A program made the position numbers and the translations under genes. Positions 63,970 through 64,000 of a stretch of 64,000 bases of DNA are shown in pieces. Under the pieces are notes generated by a model. That model made no database searches. It was given only the letters and a program-made list of their open reading frames with translations, and was not told where the DNA came from. The stretch comes from Candidatus Heimdallarchaeota archaeon (GTDB lineage: Archaea; Asgardarchaeota; Heimdallarchaeia; Heimdallarchaeales; Heimdallarchaeaceae), in NCBI GenBank assembly GCA_030603365.1, contig JAUVXV010000009.1, forward strand, positions 1 through 64,000, written 5' to 3'. Position 1 is the first letter of the stretch. Every line of letters starts with the position of its first letter.

Positions 63970-64000
63970 GCATTACATTATTATCATGTAATTAAAAAAA

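Overview
The window looks like chromosomal DNA of an Asgard archaeon. The DNA is AT-rich. The core machinery is archaeal: RNA polymerase subunit K, ribosomal protein L44e, class I lysyl-tRNA synthetase, the GatD/GatE amidotransferase, geranylgeranyl reductase, an archaeal type IV pilin and an archaeal-type CoaD. Mixed in are eukaryote-like genes: an Arf-like GTPase, two Ras/Rab-like GTPases plus a fragment of a third, a longin-type domain fused to membrane helices, a possible longin/DENN-like protein, a collapsed NSUN6-type protein and an ER-type (Ser/His) signal peptidase. A Heimdallarchaeia-like lineage is plausible, but I cannot fix the lineage from the sequence alone.

Layout. 1-9.5 kb: tail of a repeat protein, GTP cyclohydrolase II, acylphosphatase plus a SIRT5-like sirtuin, a longin/DENN-like protein, a small winged-helix protein, a lysyl-tRNA synthetase lying between the two ends of an older, oppositely oriented lysyl-tRNA synthetase, geranylgeranyl reductase, and two unknown cytosolic proteins. 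9.6-17 kb: a zinc-finger membrane protein, then an operon of two processive GT2 glycosyltransferases and a large polytopic GT-C-like protein. 17-24 kb: two FtsX-type permeases, one with about 1,000 residues of extracellular beta domains, and the longin-membrane protein. 24-33 kb: S-adenosylhomocysteine hydrolase, glycerophosphodiesterase, pilin, a small nuclease-like pair, signal peptidase, sucCD, L44e and RpoK. 33-47 kb: Arf-like GTPase, a catalytically dead NSUN-like protein, an acetyltransferase, a 1,908-residue Lhr helicase followed by a 779-residue paralogue of its C-terminal half, MEMO, a Rab-like GTPase, and a secreted protein followed by a GTPase fragment. 47-64 kb: a SPOUT-like protein, tRNA-His, CoaD, a Rab-like GTPase, gatE-gatD, a TM0106-type nuclease, a flavin reductase, a methyltransferase, a polyprenol-kinase-like protein, a pyruvate-kinase-C-like protein, a MOP flippase, a YdjM-like protein, a GH31 glucosidase and a PIG-L deacetylase.

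Genes are tightly packed. Several pairs overlap by 4-8 bp or have abutting stop and start codons, which suggests translational coupling (GT2-GT2-GT-C; FtsX-FtsX; Lhr-paralogue; gatE-gatD; sucC-sucD). Many promoters look leaderless, with a TATA-like box 25-35 bp before the start codon. T-rich tracts at convergent or terminal gene ends look like archaeal terminators. I see no CRISPR array, insertion sequence, integrase or prophage; the window is mostly housekeeping chromosome with several local rearrangement scars.
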